Assembly (NCBI RefSeq): GCF_016429155.1
Contig: NZ_JAELUC010000017.1
Span: 1 to 58,272, forward strand
DNA: 58,272 bases
Source: Pedobacter sp. ASV12
GTDB lineage: Bacteria; Bacteroidota; Bacteroidia; Sphingobacteriales; Sphingobacteriaceae
Direction: 5' to 3'
Shown here: positions 34,855 to 44,573 of the stretch, piece after piece
Layout of the letters: each line of letters opens with the position of its first letter
How positions within the stretch are numbered: the first letter of the stretch is position 1
The notes under the pieces: generated by a model
Databases searched by the model: none
What the model was told of the DNA's origin: nothing
The model's input: the letters and a program-made list of their open reading frames with translations, nothing else
Made by a program: the position numbers and the translations under genes

Positions 34855-37140
34855 TTATTTCACAATTCGCAATTTAGCAAATTTTAGCAATAATTGTTTG
34901 TTGCCCAAACCTTGAAAAAATACGGTTGCCTTTACGTCGGGTAAAGTGCCTTCTAGGTTCACGATTTTGCCAAAGCCGAACTTTTCGTGTTCTACGTCCA
35001 TGCCGTTTTGGAATTCGTTGGCAGCGTTTGGCGTAAAACCTGCCGTTGGCACGTGTGCCTTTGGCAACATAGCCGTGGTTTTTGGCCTGATTACCGTAGT
35101 GCTTTGGCTTGGTTTTGGTGTAAATTCGCGTTGTTGGGTCCAGGCTTTGCGTTCGTTGTCGAAACTGTTTTCGCCGAAGCTACTCTTAGCCGGTTTCACA
35201 ATTTCCAGCTCCAAATATGAAGGATTGATTTCGTTGATGAAACGGCTCGGCTCGCAAGAGGTTAGCGTACCCCAACGGTAACGCGAAGTGGCGTAGGTAA
35301 TGGTCAGTTTCTTTTCGGCACGCGTAATGGCCACATAAAATAGCCTGCGTTCTTCTTCCAGGTCAGTTCTTGAGGTTAGCGACATTTGCGAAGGGAAGAG
35401 GTTTTCTTCCAAGCCCACAATATATACGTTTTTAAACTCTAAACCCTTGGCCGAGTGGATGGTCATTAACGAAACGGTATCCTTGTCTTTGTCGTCTTGG
35501 CGGTCGTCGTTGGTTAGTAAGGCGATATCCTGCATAAAAATGGCCAGGCTTCTGTCTTCGATGTCTTCGCGCTCGGCAAACTCCTTGATACCGTTCAGTA
35601 ATTCCTGGATGTTTTCGTAGCGGCTACGGCCCTCCACGCTGTCGTCGTTATGCAATTCTTTTAAAATGCCCGAATGTTGGGCAATGTAAAGCGCGGTTTC
35701 GTAGGCATCGAGTTTTTTCGACTCGGCGGCGAAACTTTGGATCATGGTTGCAAAATCGCTCAGCTGGCCAGGTACGCGACCGTCTAAATACTGATGAGGG
35801 TTGCAAATCACCTGCCACATGCTGATGTCGTGCTGACCGGCGGCTGCAGAGATTTTCTCTAAAGTGGTATCGCCCAAGCCACGGCGAGGGTAATTAATGA
35901 CCCTTTTGATGGCTTCTTCGTCGGCCGGGTTAAAGGTAAGGCGAAAATAGGCAATCAAATCCTTAACCTCTTTGCGTTGGTAGAAAGAAAGGCCACCATA
36001 TATTTTATAAGGCACATTGAGTTTGCGCAAGGCTTCCTCCATAGCCCTGCTTTGGGCATTGGTACGGTATAAAATGGCGAAGTCCTTATACTCCAATCCT
36101 TTAGAAGTGCGGTCTTGCACAATGGATTCGGCTACGAGCTTGCCTTCCTCATTGTCGGTAAAAGCCCTCGATACCTTAATCCTGTCGCCTTTTTCATTGT
36201 CGGAGAAAACGTTTTTCTCCAACTGGTTTTTGTTGTTGGCGATGATGCTGTTGGCGGCTTCCACGATATTTTGGGTAGAGCGGTAGTTCTGCTCCAGTTT
36301 ATAAACCTTTAAATCGGGATAATCGCGCTCAAAATTGAGGATATTCTGGATGTTGGCGCCACGGAAAGCATAGATACTTTGCGCATCGTCGCCCACTACG
36401 CAAATATTCTGGTGGGCAGCGGCCAGTTTCCTCACAATGGTATATTGCGAAAAGTTGGTATCCTGATACTCGTCTACCATCAAATATTTGAATTTGTGCT
36501 GGTATTTGTTTAAAACATCGGGATGATCTTTGAGCAGAATGTTGGTTTTGAACAACAAATCGTCGAAATCCATGGCACCAGCCTTGTAGCAGCGTTTGGC
36601 ATAGGTTTCGTAGATCTGACCGAGCAAGGGGCGTTTGTTGCCACTATCTTCAGCCTGGATCTGGCTATTTTCCTGATATTCGGTATACGAAACCAGGTTG
36701 TTTTTGGCCGATGAAATGCGGTTGTACACGATATTGGCAGCATAAAGCTTATCATCGAGCTGCATTTCTTTCAAAATGGTTCGGATCAGGCTTTTGCTGT
36801 CGTCGGTATCGTAAATGGTAAAATTAGAAGGATAGCCTATTTTTTCGGCTTCCACGCGCAAAATCTTGGCAAATACCGAGTGGAAAGTACCCATCCAAAT
36901 GTTTTTGGCCTCGCTGCCTACTACCTTGCTGATCCGCTCACGCATGTCCTTGCTGGCTTTGTTGGTAAAGGTAAGCACCAGAATATTGAAGGCATCGGTA
37001 CCTTGTTGAATAAGATGGGCTACCCTATAGGTAATCACACGGGTTTTGCCCGAGCCTGCGCCCGCCACAATCATCACTGGTCCCTGGGTGTTTTCTACTG
37101 CTGCTCTTTGCTGTGGGTTTAATCCTGCTAAGTAATCCAA
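34855..37140 (-). CDS. uvrD: UvrD/PcrA-type 3'-5' DNA helicase
   Basis: 761 residues, superfamily 1A. Motifs in order: LNPQQRAAVENTQGPVMIVAG with the Q motif, AGAGSGKTRVI (Walker A), VLTFTNKAS (Ia), LMVDEYQDTN (II, DExQ), VVGDDAQSIYAFRGA (III), KLEQNYRST (IV), VSLMTIHSAKGLEFKNVYI (V) and RRLFYVAITRAEKKL (VI). The tail ends with a tudor-like segment (VEHEKFGFGKIVNLEG), which in PcrA contacts RNA polymerase. Roles are nucleotide excision and mismatch repair and clearing of replication conflicts. PcrA is an equally valid name. Confidence 0.95.
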   Translation of the reverse strand: MDYLAGLNPQQRAAVENTQGPVMIVAGAGSGKTRVITYRVAHLIQQGTDAFNILVLTFTNKASKDMRERISKVVGSEAKNIWMGTFHSVFAKILRVEAEKIGYPSNFTIYDTDDSKSLIRTILKEMQLDDKLYAANIVYNRISSAKNNLVSYTEYQENSQIQAEDSGNKRPLLGQIYETYAKRCYKAGAMDFDDLLFKTNILLKDHPDVLNKYQHKFKYLMVDEYQDTNFSQYTIVRKLAAAHQNICVVGDDAQSIYAFRGANIQNILNFERDYPDLKVYKLEQNYRSTQNIVEAANSIIANNKNQLEKNVFSDNEKGDRIKVSRAFTDNEEGKLVAESIVQDRTSKGLEYKDFAILYRTNAQSRAMEEALRKLNVPYKIYGGLSFYQRKEVKDLIAYFRLTFNPADEEAIKRVINYPRRGLGDTTLEKISAAAGQHDISMWQVICNPHQYLDGRVPGQLSDFATMIQSFAAESKKLDAYETALYIAQHSGILKELHNDDSVEGRSRYENIQELLNGIKEFAEREDIEDRSLAIFMQDIALLTNDDRQDDKDKDTVSLMTIHSAKGLEFKNVYIVGLEENLFPSQMSLTSRTDLEEERRLFYVAITRAEKKLTITYATSRYRWGTLTSCEPSRFINEINPSYLELEIVKPAKSSFGENSFDNERKAWTQQREFTPKPSQSTTVIRPKTTAMLPKAHVPTAGFTPNAANEFQNGMDVEHEKFGFGKIVNLEGTLPDVKATVFFQGLGNKQLLLKFAKLRIVK

Positions 37141-37230
37141 ATCGGCTCCTGTTTTTAAAGCCCAAAAATAGCAAATTATGAGCGCTTATGAAAAGGTGTT
37201 GGTAAGTTAAACGTAAACACTTGCTTTTGA

Positions 37231-37267
37231 TAACACTTGCGAAGTTTTTAAAACTTCGCAAGTGTTA
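37231..37267. repeat. REP-like near-perfect palindrome
   Basis: 37-base palindrome with 18-base arms (TAACACTTGCGAAGTTTT and its complement) around a single central base. It lies between the helicase start and the barrel gene stop, so it can also terminate nothing obvious on the plus strand; a repetitive extragenic palindrome is the best reading. Confidence 0.75.
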
Positions 37268-37294
37268 CTGCGCTAAATTTCACAAGTATATCGA

Positions 37295-37948
37295 CTAAAA
37301 ATGGGCGTGTATGCCAAAGGTTGGCGTAAAATTTTCTAAAGCCAGGCGGAGGTTGTTGGTTTTGGGGTAATTATAGCTCGAATTGGCATCGTAATAATTT
37401 TGATGGAAGAAGCTTACTACCGGAAAAGAAAACTCGATGCCCAGTTTGTTGTTGAAAAAATAGGCTACACCTGGGCTTAGACTTGCGCCAATTCCTTTCA
37501 AACGGCCACTGTTCCTGATCAGGTAGCCATCGTCGTCGATTAATTTGGTGCTGATGACCTGAAAAGTGAGGTTGGCCTGTCCGAAAATCTTCCAATGCTC
37601 TTTGATATCGAAATACTTTCGGGCAAAGGCGGCGATGCCGAAGTTGAATTCCTGGGGGCCAGATGCATCTTCGTAGTAACCTCCTTCTTCATCCCATCGG
37701 GTGTAGTCTACGCCATGCAGCTTAGAGAGACTCAACGGAAATTCGACACCCAGGGCAAAGTTTTTGTAAAGGAAATAGCCGATTCTGGGGGTAACGGTAA
37801 AATTGTTCAAGGCGCTGCTTTCGCCTTTTGTTTTTGATGTGCCAAAGCTCAGGCTGCCTCCGGCTAGGCCCTGACCTCTGTCTGTTTGGGCTCGCGTACC
37901 ACATGCAAGGGTACATAGCAAAGCCATGAAGATCAATTTTGGTTTCAT
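37295..37948 (-). CDS. Outer-membrane beta-barrel protein
   Basis: 217 residues. A signal peptide (MKPKLIFMALLCTLACGTRAQ) is followed by GGSLSFGTSKTKGESSALNNFTVTPRIGYFLYKNFALGVEF, then repeating amphipathic strands (KIFGQANLTFQVIS, GIGASLSPGVAYFFNNKLGIEFSF) and a terminal Phe (FGIHAHF). This is the small eight-stranded OmpA/OmpW-like porin-family style common in Bacteroidota. No function can be assigned. Confidence 0.85.
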   Translation of the reverse strand: MKPKLIFMALLCTLACGTRAQTDRGQGLAGGSLSFGTSKTKGESSALNNFTVTPRIGYFLYKNFALGVEFPLSLSKLHGVDYTRWDEEGGYYEDASGPQEFNFGIAAFARKYFDIKEHWKIFGQANLTFQVISTKLIDDDGYLIRNSGRLKGIGASLSPGVAYFFNNKLGIEFSFPVVSFFHQNYYDANSSYNYPKTNNLRLALENFTPTFGIHAHF

Positions 37949-38000
37949 TTGGTTGTGTGTTGTGTGTAACCAATTATAGCAAATTTTAGGCCTAAAAACA

Positions 38001-38028
38001 AAAAAGGCCGAGCATTTGCCCGGCCTTT
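38001..38028 (-). terminator. Terminator of the susCD operon
   Basis: Minus-strand stem AAAGGCCGGGC / GCTCGGCCTTT (one wobble) with an AAAT loop and a long T-run, 19 bases after the susD stop. Confidence 0.85.
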
Positions 38029-38046
38029 AAAAATATGGAAGAAATA

Positions 38047-39726
38047 TTAATAACCTTTGGCACTTTGTGCGGCCTTCAGGTTAGGGTTTTTATCCAATGC
38101 GCGTTGTGGATAAGGCATCCATACAAATTTGGCTTGCCAAACACGGGTTTGTACCGGACTATTGGTAATATCGTAAGTGGTTTTCATTACGTTTTGGGCA
38201 ATGTTCCAGCGTCTGATATCCCAAAAGCGCTGACCTTCGGCGGCCAGTTCGATCCTGCGTTCGTTGCGGATCAATGTTCTGAGCTTATCCTTGTCGTTAT
38301 ACACAGCCTGGTTCACTGCAGGCATGCCGGCACGGTCGCGGATATCGTCTAAGGCCGCATAAATAGTAGCATCTGGTCCGCTTAATTCGTTCTTTGCCTC
38401 GGCATAAGAAAGCAGGATTTCGGCATACCTGATGATGGCAAAATCTTGTTCGCCATCCCAATCGTTGGCAATGTAAGCCGGATCTACCAGTTTTTTGAAA
38501 TTATAGCCGGTTACGCTGTTGTTGCCGCCCCCTTTGCCCCAAGCAAACTTATAGCCATTGTTGAAGCGCCCCCAAGGTGCACCTGGAAACAATACGCTGG
38601 CATATAAGCGGGTATCCCTGTTTTTGAATTCGTCGGCATAGGCCGCATTAGGTGTACCATTGTTGTAGTTGGTAGCCCTGGCAGCAGCGCTTGGCGGGGT
38701 AAAGGTATTTCCTGTTTTGTCCCAATAGGCATTGATCAGTTCTTGGGTAGGCGTGATAGAGCTCCAGCCACCCAAGTCGCTTGGAGGGAAAAGGGTTCTT
38801 AGGCCATTGCCATAGTCGTAGGAAGAATTGGTAATGTTTTGCGAAACCAGGATGACTTCTTTGCTGGTTAGCTCGTTGGCTGCCCAAAACTGCTGTTCGT
38901 AACTGGCCAAGCCTTTGTAGAATTTGTCTTTCTCGGCATCGTTGGCAAAAGTTACATAAGGACTGAAATCGTCTTTCAAGTCATCCGTAGTGAGCGTGGT
39001 TTTTCTGTACAAGGCATAACCTGCACCCATTACTTTTTGGGCGCTGACTACTGCATCGGCCCATTTTTGATAATGCAATTGGATTCTTGTTAACAGCGCC
39101 CAGGCTGCGCCACTGGTAATCCTGCCGGTTTCGGTGGTCGCGCTGCCTGCATAGCTTGCCGGTAGATCAACCAATGCGCTTTGGATTTCGGCAATGGCAA
39201 AATTAATAACATCGGCTTCTGGAGTTGGTGCTATTGCAGTTTCCTGTGGATCGGTATACGAAGTCTTTAGCAAGGGTACAGGGCCGAATGTTTTGGCCAA
39301 TTCAAAATAGGTAAAAGCCCTTAACACCCTGGCTTCGGCAATGAAGCGTTTTTTCAGGGCGTCGCTCATGGGCGCCTTGTTGATGTTGTCTAAAAAGTAG
39401 TTGTACCTGCGGATATAGGTGTAACGGCTGTTATAGCCTTGGTCGAGGGTAGCATCGATATTACCTGCTGCAATAGGGGTGGCATTGCTTTCCCAAGGGT
39501 ATTGGGCATAGGCATTATCTGAAGCGCCGTCGTCATAGGCATAATTGTAGGCATTGCTTAAGTAGCCGTAGCATCCGTTTAGGGCTAATTGTGCATCTTT
39601 TTGGGATTTCCAGAAAGAACTGCTCGACAACTGATCTTGTGGCACAAAATCGATGGCCGACTTCTTGCACCCGCTCAACGAGTAGGTGGCAAGCGTAATC
39701 ATTGATATATAAAATATTTTTTTCAT
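38047..39726 (-). CDS. RagB/SusD-family nutrient-binding lipoprotein
   Basis: 559 residues. Lipobox LSGCKKS predicts an outer-membrane surface lipoprotein. The SusD fold is recognisable: FWKSQKDAQLALNGCYGYL at the N-terminus, RFIAEARVLRAFTYFELAKTFGPVPLL (the TPR-rich family signature), ALLTRIQLHYQKWADAVVSAQKVM, and at the end FAIIRYAEILLSYAEAKNELSG and LIRNERRIELAAEGQRFWDIRRW. SusD lids the SusC channel and captures glycans or peptides. It starts 5 bases after the SusC stop. No glycosidase or sulfatase is near, so the ligand is unknown. Confidence 0.95.
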   Translation of the reverse strand: MKKIFYISMITLATYSLSGCKKSAIDFVPQDQLSSSSFWKSQKDAQLALNGCYGYLSNAYNYAYDDGASDNAYAQYPWESNATPIAAGNIDATLDQGYNSRYTYIRRYNYFLDNINKAPMSDALKKRFIAEARVLRAFTYFELAKTFGPVPLLKTSYTDPQETAIAPTPEADVINFAIAEIQSALVDLPASYAGSATTETGRITSGAAWALLTRIQLHYQKWADAVVSAQKVMGAGYALYRKTTLTTDDLKDDFSPYVTFANDAEKDKFYKGLASYEQQFWAANELTSKEVILVSQNITNSSYDYGNGLRTLFPPSDLGGWSSITPTQELINAYWDKTGNTFTPPSAAARATNYNNGTPNAAYADEFKNRDTRLYASVLFPGAPWGRFNNGYKFAWGKGGGNNSVTGYNFKKLVDPAYIANDWDGEQDFAIIRYAEILLSYAEAKNELSGPDATIYAALDDIRDRAGMPAVNQAVYNDKDKLRTLIRNERRIELAAEGQRFWDIRRWNIAQNVMKTTYDITNSPVQTRVWQAKFVWMPYPQRALDKNPNLKAAQSAKGY

Positions 39727-39731
39727 GGCTA

Positions 39732-42700
39732 TTACAGAGTTAGATTGATACCAAACGAATAAGTTTTTAGTGAAGGGTACGACGCGCGAGACGATGGTGC
39801 CTCTGGGTCAAAATCCTTCAGCCTTTTATCGCCGCGGATGGTGAACGGATTGTTGCTTGAAGCGTAAACCCTTAAGCCACCGATTTTAAGCTTGCCGGTT
39901 ATGCTTTTTGGCAGGCTGTAGCCCAGGGTAATGCTCTTGATCCTGAAATAATCGGCATTGAACAGCCAAAAATCAGATTGCTTCAGGTTTTGGGTATTAT
40001 CGGCAGAGATGAGTACTCTTGGATAAGCTGCGTTAGGATTTGGATTTTCCTTGGTCCAACGGTCTAATACATAAGATTTTACGCCAGCGCTGTTGAAAAA
40101 CGCCTGCGAAGCTTCGGCTTCTAGGTAAACTTTGACGTCGTTTACGCCTTGGCCAAGCAATGAAAAATCGAAGCCTTTGTAGTTAGCCGATAAGTTGATG
40201 CCGTAAATGAAGTAAGGAACATCGTTGCCTACGATTACGCGGTCGTCGCCATCTATCTTGCCATCGCCGTTTTGATCCACATATTTGATGTCGCCAGCCT
40301 TGGTGCCGGTCGATTGGAAAGCATGTTGTGCTACTTCGGCGTCGCTGGCAAACAAGCCATCCGATTTCCACATGTAAAACGAACCAATGCCATAACCCAC
40401 GCGGTTAATGTAGTAGCCACTTGGAGGAGTTTCGTTTACACCACCCAAATCCACAATCTTGTTCCAGATTTTGCTCACATTGCCACCAACAGTATAGCTG
40501 AAATCATTGATTTTTCCATTGTAATTAAGCGAGAGTTCGAAGCCTCTGTTTCTAACCTTGCCCAGGTTGATGGAAGGGGCCTGGCCGCTACTTAAACCCG
40601 CTTCGTCAGGAATGCTTGGGTTTTGCAACAGGATATCCTTGGTTAGGCGGTCAAATACATCGGCCTGAAGCGATAGCGAGTTGAAAAGCGTTAGGTCTAC
40701 ACCGATGTTGGTGGTATTTACTTTTTCCCAGCTCAACAAAGGATTGTACAATTTGGCCGGAAAGACGCCATCTTGCTTGCTTTCGTCTAAAATTGAGCCC
40801 GTTCCGGTCGTTAAGCCGTCGTAAAAATCGTAAGAACCTACGTTGTTTACGTTACCCGACTTGCCCCACGATGCACGCAGCTTCAATTCGGTAATGGATT
40901 TGATGTCCTTCATGAAATCTTCCTGCGAGATACGCCAAGCGCCCAGAAATGAAGGATAGGTACCCCAACGATGACCTGGTGCAAACTGCGAAGAAGCATC
41001 GGCCCTAATGGTTGATTCGAAGATGTATTTGTTATTGTAGGTATAGTTTAACCTGCCAAAATAAGATTCGAAGGCACGCTGGTCTATGCCGCCAGAAGCT
41101 GTCGTGTTCAACGGATCAGACGAACCGCCGTTAATGGCGTTCAAATCGTTGTTTACAAAATTCTTGCGGATGGTTCTGATGGTTCGGTTGTTGGTGTTTT
41201 CGTACGAACTACCAGCCAAAATCTTGAAATAATGCTTGTCTATCGTTTTCTCGTAGGTTACCGTAGCCTGTGCCAATAAACGGCCAATGTTTTGCCACGA
41301 TTCATCGAGCTGGTTGGTGGTAACCGCTGTACTTGCAATCGGAACCCCTGTAAAATAGTTAGGGATAGGGTTCATGGTGCTGGTAAAGCTACTGTTTAAC
41401 GAATTGTAAAAGTTGTAAGAGAATAGGCCCGAAATGTCGAGGCCTTTGATTGGAGTATAAGTTCCTGTTAAGTTGCCGATAAAGCGATTGGTATAATAAG
41501 AACTTCTGCCACCTTCTGCTAATTTACGTACGGTATTTCCGGTAGCCAAGGTAGCGTCGATCAGGCCGCCATTTACGCTGCCCCAATTGCCATTGCTTTG
41601 TTTGTTTACCAGTAAAGGCACTTGTCTTGATAGCGACACGAAGTCGATGTTGCCTTTATCGTTATTAAATCCATCCCTGATGTAGGAAATATTGGTTCCT
41701 ACTTTGAATTTTTCGCTCACCTGTGCATCGATGTTGGTCCTTAGCGAATAACGTTTCAAGTCTTTGCCCGGAATCAACGAATTTTGATCGAAATAGGCGC
41801 CCCCCAGGTAATACCTGATTTTGTCGCCCCCCGAAATATTGATGGCATGTTCCATCATCGGGGCGGTTTTTCTTAAGGTTAAGGCATACCAGTCGTTGTC
41901 TGGATAGAGGTCGGGGTTAGCATGATTTTGGATCTGCGTTAAGGCCGTTTGCGAGAAAACCGGGGTTTTGCCTGCATTGGCGGCGGCCTCGTTGCGCAAA
42001 ATGGCATAATCGTAAGAACCTACAAAATCGGGCAAGTAGGTGGCCGATTGGGTGCCATAATAGGCATTGTAGTTGATCCTCATGGCGCCATTGCCTTTTT
42101 TGGTGGTTACCAAGATTACGCCATAGGCTGCCCTTGAGCCATAGATAGCGGCGGCGGCATCCTTAAGCAGGGAAATGTTCTCTACGTCATTGGTGTTGAT
42201 GCGGGCAAAATCGCCAGCCGAAACAATTACGCCATCCACTACATAAAGCGGCTCGGAAGTGCCCAGGTTGCCGCGCCCCCTGATGTTGACAGAGCCCAGG
42301 TCGCTGCCTACGTCGCCAGGTGCCGATTTGATGGCTACCCCAGGTACAGCGCCCTGCAAAGCATTGGTTAGGGAAGTAACTGGCCTGTTGATGATGTTTT
42401 TGGTGTTTACGGTGGCAACCGATCCTGCCAAACTCACCTTCTTTTGTGCACCGTAGCCCACTACTACCACTTCGTTTAAGTCGTTGGTTGAGCCTTGTAA
42501 TACAACATTGATTTCGGTTTTGTCGCCTATGGCAATATCTTGGGTAATAAAGCCGATAAACGAGAACGTCAGGGTAGAATTGGTGGGCACGCTGATGAAA
42601 TACTTGCCGTTTGGATCGGTGCTTACACCGGTCAAGCTTCCTTTGATCTGGACACTTGCGCCGGGTATCGGCAATCCATCCTTGTCTTTTACTGTACCGC

Positions 42701-42785
42701 TTACCTTAACCTGTGCGTAGGTTAGGAGCGAGAAAATAACGAGCAGGCCCGTTAAAATCATCTTTTTTGATAGATTTTTTTTCAT
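39732..42785 (-). CDS. SusC/RagA-family TonB-linked outer-membrane transporter
   Basis: 1017 residues. A signal peptide, a carboxypeptidase-regulatory-like domain at ~25-100 (VSGTVKDKDGLPIPGASVQIKG), the plug with NEVVVVGYGAQKKVSLAGSVATV and LYVVDGVIV, and a 22-strand barrel ending in SYPSLKTYSFGINLTL. Together with SusD it forms a pedal-bin importer powered by TonB. No anti-sigma or STN domain is at the N-terminus, so regulation is not of the FecR type; LacI-like operator candidates lie upstream. Confidence 0.96.
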   Translation of the reverse strand: MKKNLSKKMILTGLLVIFSLLTYAQVKVSGTVKDKDGLPIPGASVQIKGSLTGVSTDPNGKYFISVPTNSTLTFSFIGFITQDIAIGDKTEINVVLQGSTNDLNEVVVVGYGAQKKVSLAGSVATVNTKNIINRPVTSLTNALQGAVPGVAIKSAPGDVGSDLGSVNIRGRGNLGTSEPLYVVDGVIVSAGDFARINTNDVENISLLKDAAAAIYGSRAAYGVILVTTKKGNGAMRINYNAYYGTQSATYLPDFVGSYDYAILRNEAAANAGKTPVFSQTALTQIQNHANPDLYPDNDWYALTLRKTAPMMEHAINISGGDKIRYYLGGAYFDQNSLIPGKDLKRYSLRTNIDAQVSEKFKVGTNISYIRDGFNNDKGNIDFVSLSRQVPLLVNKQSNGNWGSVNGGLIDATLATGNTVRKLAEGGRSSYYTNRFIGNLTGTYTPIKGLDISGLFSYNFYNSLNSSFTSTMNPIPNYFTGVPIASTAVTTNQLDESWQNIGRLLAQATVTYEKTIDKHYFKILAGSSYENTNNRTIRTIRKNFVNNDLNAINGGSSDPLNTTASGGIDQRAFESYFGRLNYTYNNKYIFESTIRADASSQFAPGHRWGTYPSFLGAWRISQEDFMKDIKSITELKLRASWGKSGNVNNVGSYDFYDGLTTGTGSILDESKQDGVFPAKLYNPLLSWEKVNTTNIGVDLTLFNSLSLQADVFDRLTKDILLQNPSIPDEAGLSSGQAPSINLGKVRNRGFELSLNYNGKINDFSYTVGGNVSKIWNKIVDLGGVNETPPSGYYINRVGYGIGSFYMWKSDGLFASDAEVAQHAFQSTGTKAGDIKYVDQNGDGKIDGDDRVIVGNDVPYFIYGINLSANYKGFDFSLLGQGVNDVKVYLEAEASQAFFNSAGVKSYVLDRWTKENPNPNAAYPRVLISADNTQNLKQSDFWLFNADYFRIKSITLGYSLPKSITGKLKIGGLRVYASSNNPFTIRGDKRLKDFDPEAPSSRASYPSLKTYSFGINLTL

Positions 42786-42881
42786 TGGAATAAGTTTAGG
42801 TTAGTAAGGCTGCTTGAGCGCAAAAGCCCTTGGAGGATTAAGGTATAACCTAAATTTTGGATTGAAACGAGCCAAGCCTAC

Positions 42882-43041
42882 GCAAACGATTGAGTAAGCC
42901 TAAAGCCAATAGTCCTAATTTTTAATTAAGAACAGCTTAGTGAACGAATATTAGCAGAAATAAAATTTTTATTAGCGTGACTATATTTTTAGTTGTTTTT
43001 ATTGGCTAAATCGTTTTTTTTAATTTTACGCAAACGATTGC
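42882..43041. promoter_or_regulatory. Pair of LacI-type operator candidates upstream of susC
   Basis: GCAAACGATTGC at 43030-43041 has the LacI-family form GCAA-W-CG-W-TTGC. A second copy, GCAAACGATTGA at 42882-42893, differs at the last base. Both sit in ACGCAAACGATTG and are 148 bases apart in the 285-base spacer before susC. No -7/-33 promoter match could be placed confidently. Confidence 0.5.
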
Positions 43042-43070
43042 AGTTGGTTAAAAGCAAAGCAGGCTTAGCT

Positions 43071-44573
43071 TTACATCCATTCTTCGCTGCCACTTTCCAA
43101 CTGGTAAAGCCAGTAATTAACCAGCTGTTTGATTTCGGTGTAGTTGCCGTATTTAAAACGGATCATACCGGCTGCGGTATGCAGGTGCAAGTGGCCAACA
43201 TCAACGCTTTTATGCCATGGAAACTGAAATGTGGTGATAGACTGTATTTTGTGCGAAAAAATGATTTCATTCGAAATGTCCCAGATCCCCTTTTGTTTGA
43301 CGATGAAATCTTCGCTAACGCTTAAACGGTGCTTGGTGTAACTGATATAGATCATTAAAATTCCCAGTACAAAATAGGCAATGGCTAGCGGATAAAAAGA
43401 CCAAAGTTGCCGAATATGCGAAGCCAATAACAGGTAAATGCCCACAGGTATGACGAGGTTAAAGAAAATGGGCAGGTTTAAAAACCTGAAATTTGGAATA
43501 AATACCTGTCCTTGAGGCGGCGTTTTTCCAAGGATAAGCTGCAACAATGCATCTTTTTCGGCAACGTTGCAGCCCGGAACTTCCAAGTTGGATTTGTGTA
43601 GCTCCTTTTCGCTTTGTTCCTTGCCGGCATGCGCCTGCCTGAGGGTCAGGTTCATGAAATTGAGCTTTTGTTGAAAGTAGTTTTGGCTATAGGCGGTAAT
43701 CTGCACCTTTTTGGGACTAAGTAAAGTATGGTTGCGCGAAAAAAGGCCAGAAGCCATAAGCAAGGAACCGTTTTGTTTGCTGATCTGAAAATCGAAATAC
43801 TTTACAAAAGTGCGGATAATGTTGGTGGCCAACAGGATAAAGAGTACCAAAACAATCAGCAAGCTTACCGAAAAAGCTGTAATGCCTTTTTCTAGCACGC
43901 TCTCAACCTGCCCGTTGTCGGTATCGAAAGCCTTGAGCAATTCTTTGATATTATGGAAAGCCGCAAAGGCAAAACCAATCAGCAAGGCCAGGCTACGGCC
44001 ATAATTAGAAGTTAGGCCAACTTTGAATAGCGTGCCGGCACTTATTTTAAGCAGGGGCAATACAGGTGCAGGAGCTACAGGGTTTTCTGTTTCATGAGCT
44101 TGGAGATTGGGCTTGTGGTTAAGCAACTTTTCCTTTAAACGATAAGCACTCTGTTCGTCAATAGCCTTCAGGCTTACCTCTTTGCCATCTGTTCCTGCCG
44201 TATCAATGTGCAGGCTGTAAATGCCGATTACTTTTTGCAACAAAGACTGGTTAATGTTAACCTGCTGTATTTTGTCAAGCTGTATAGTCAGTTGGATTCG
44301 CTTAAAAATACCCTTGTTAATCACGAATTCCTGCTTGGCTTCATCTAAAAAAAAGGTAAATCTTCGATAGTTGAGGTAGCCAAGCAAGAGCGAAACCAGC
44401 AATATGGCACCAACTATAATTACAAAAACCATCATTTGCTTGTAATCGGTTTTATAGATCATCAGCAAAATTGGTATGATAAAAGCCCTGATGAGCTCTT
44501 GCAGCATATTGCCGGTCATGATGATGATGCCCGTTACCGATTGTCGCTGTGGCTGGCTAAAATCCTGGTTCAT
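43071..44573 (-). CDS. Bacterial PH-domain membrane protein (YdbT-like)
   Basis: 500 residues with about six transmembrane helices in three pairs (first pair ELIRAFIIPILLMIY and MVFVIIVGAILLVSLLLGYL). Each pair is followed by a bPH_2-like module: RFTFFLDEAKQEFVINKGIFKRIQLTIQLDKIQQVNINQSLLQKVIGIYSL is a textbook first module (in parts), a second starts near ISKQNGSLLMASGLFSRNHTLLSPKKVQ, and a third near HRLSVSEDFIVKQKGIWDISNEIIFSHKIQSI. Bacillus YdbS/YdbT are the named relatives; the pair there affects resistance to some amoebal/antimicrobial stresses, mechanism unknown. Overlaps its partner by 4 bases. Confidence 0.85.
   Translation of the reverse strand: MNQDFSQPQRQSVTGIIIMTGNMLQELIRAFIIPILLMIYKTDYKQMMVFVIIVGAILLVSLLLGYLNYRRFTFFLDEAKQEFVINKGIFKRIQLTIQLDKIQQVNINQSLLQKVIGIYSLHIDTAGTDGKEVSLKAIDEQSAYRLKEKLLNHKPNLQAHETENPVAPAPVLPLLKISAGTLFKVGLTSNYGRSLALLIGFAFAAFHNIKELLKAFDTDNGQVESVLEKGITAFSVSLLIVLVLFILLATNIIRTFVKYFDFQISKQNGSLLMASGLFSRNHTLLSPKKVQITAYSQNYFQQKLNFMNLTLRQAHAGKEQSEKELHKSNLEVPGCNVAEKDALLQLILGKTPPQGQVFIPNFRFLNLPIFFNLVIPVGIYLLLASHIRQLWSFYPLAIAYFVLGILMIYISYTKHRLSVSEDFIVKQKGIWDISNEIIFSHKIQSITTFQFPWHKSVDVGHLHLHTAAGMIRFKYGNYTEIKQLVNYWLYQLESGSEEWM

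Noticed and set aside
37231..37267. Intrinsic terminator of the helicase or barrel gene
   Set aside because: It is upstream of the helicase start and downstream of the barrel stop with no T-run beyond the palindrome; a repeat is the better call.
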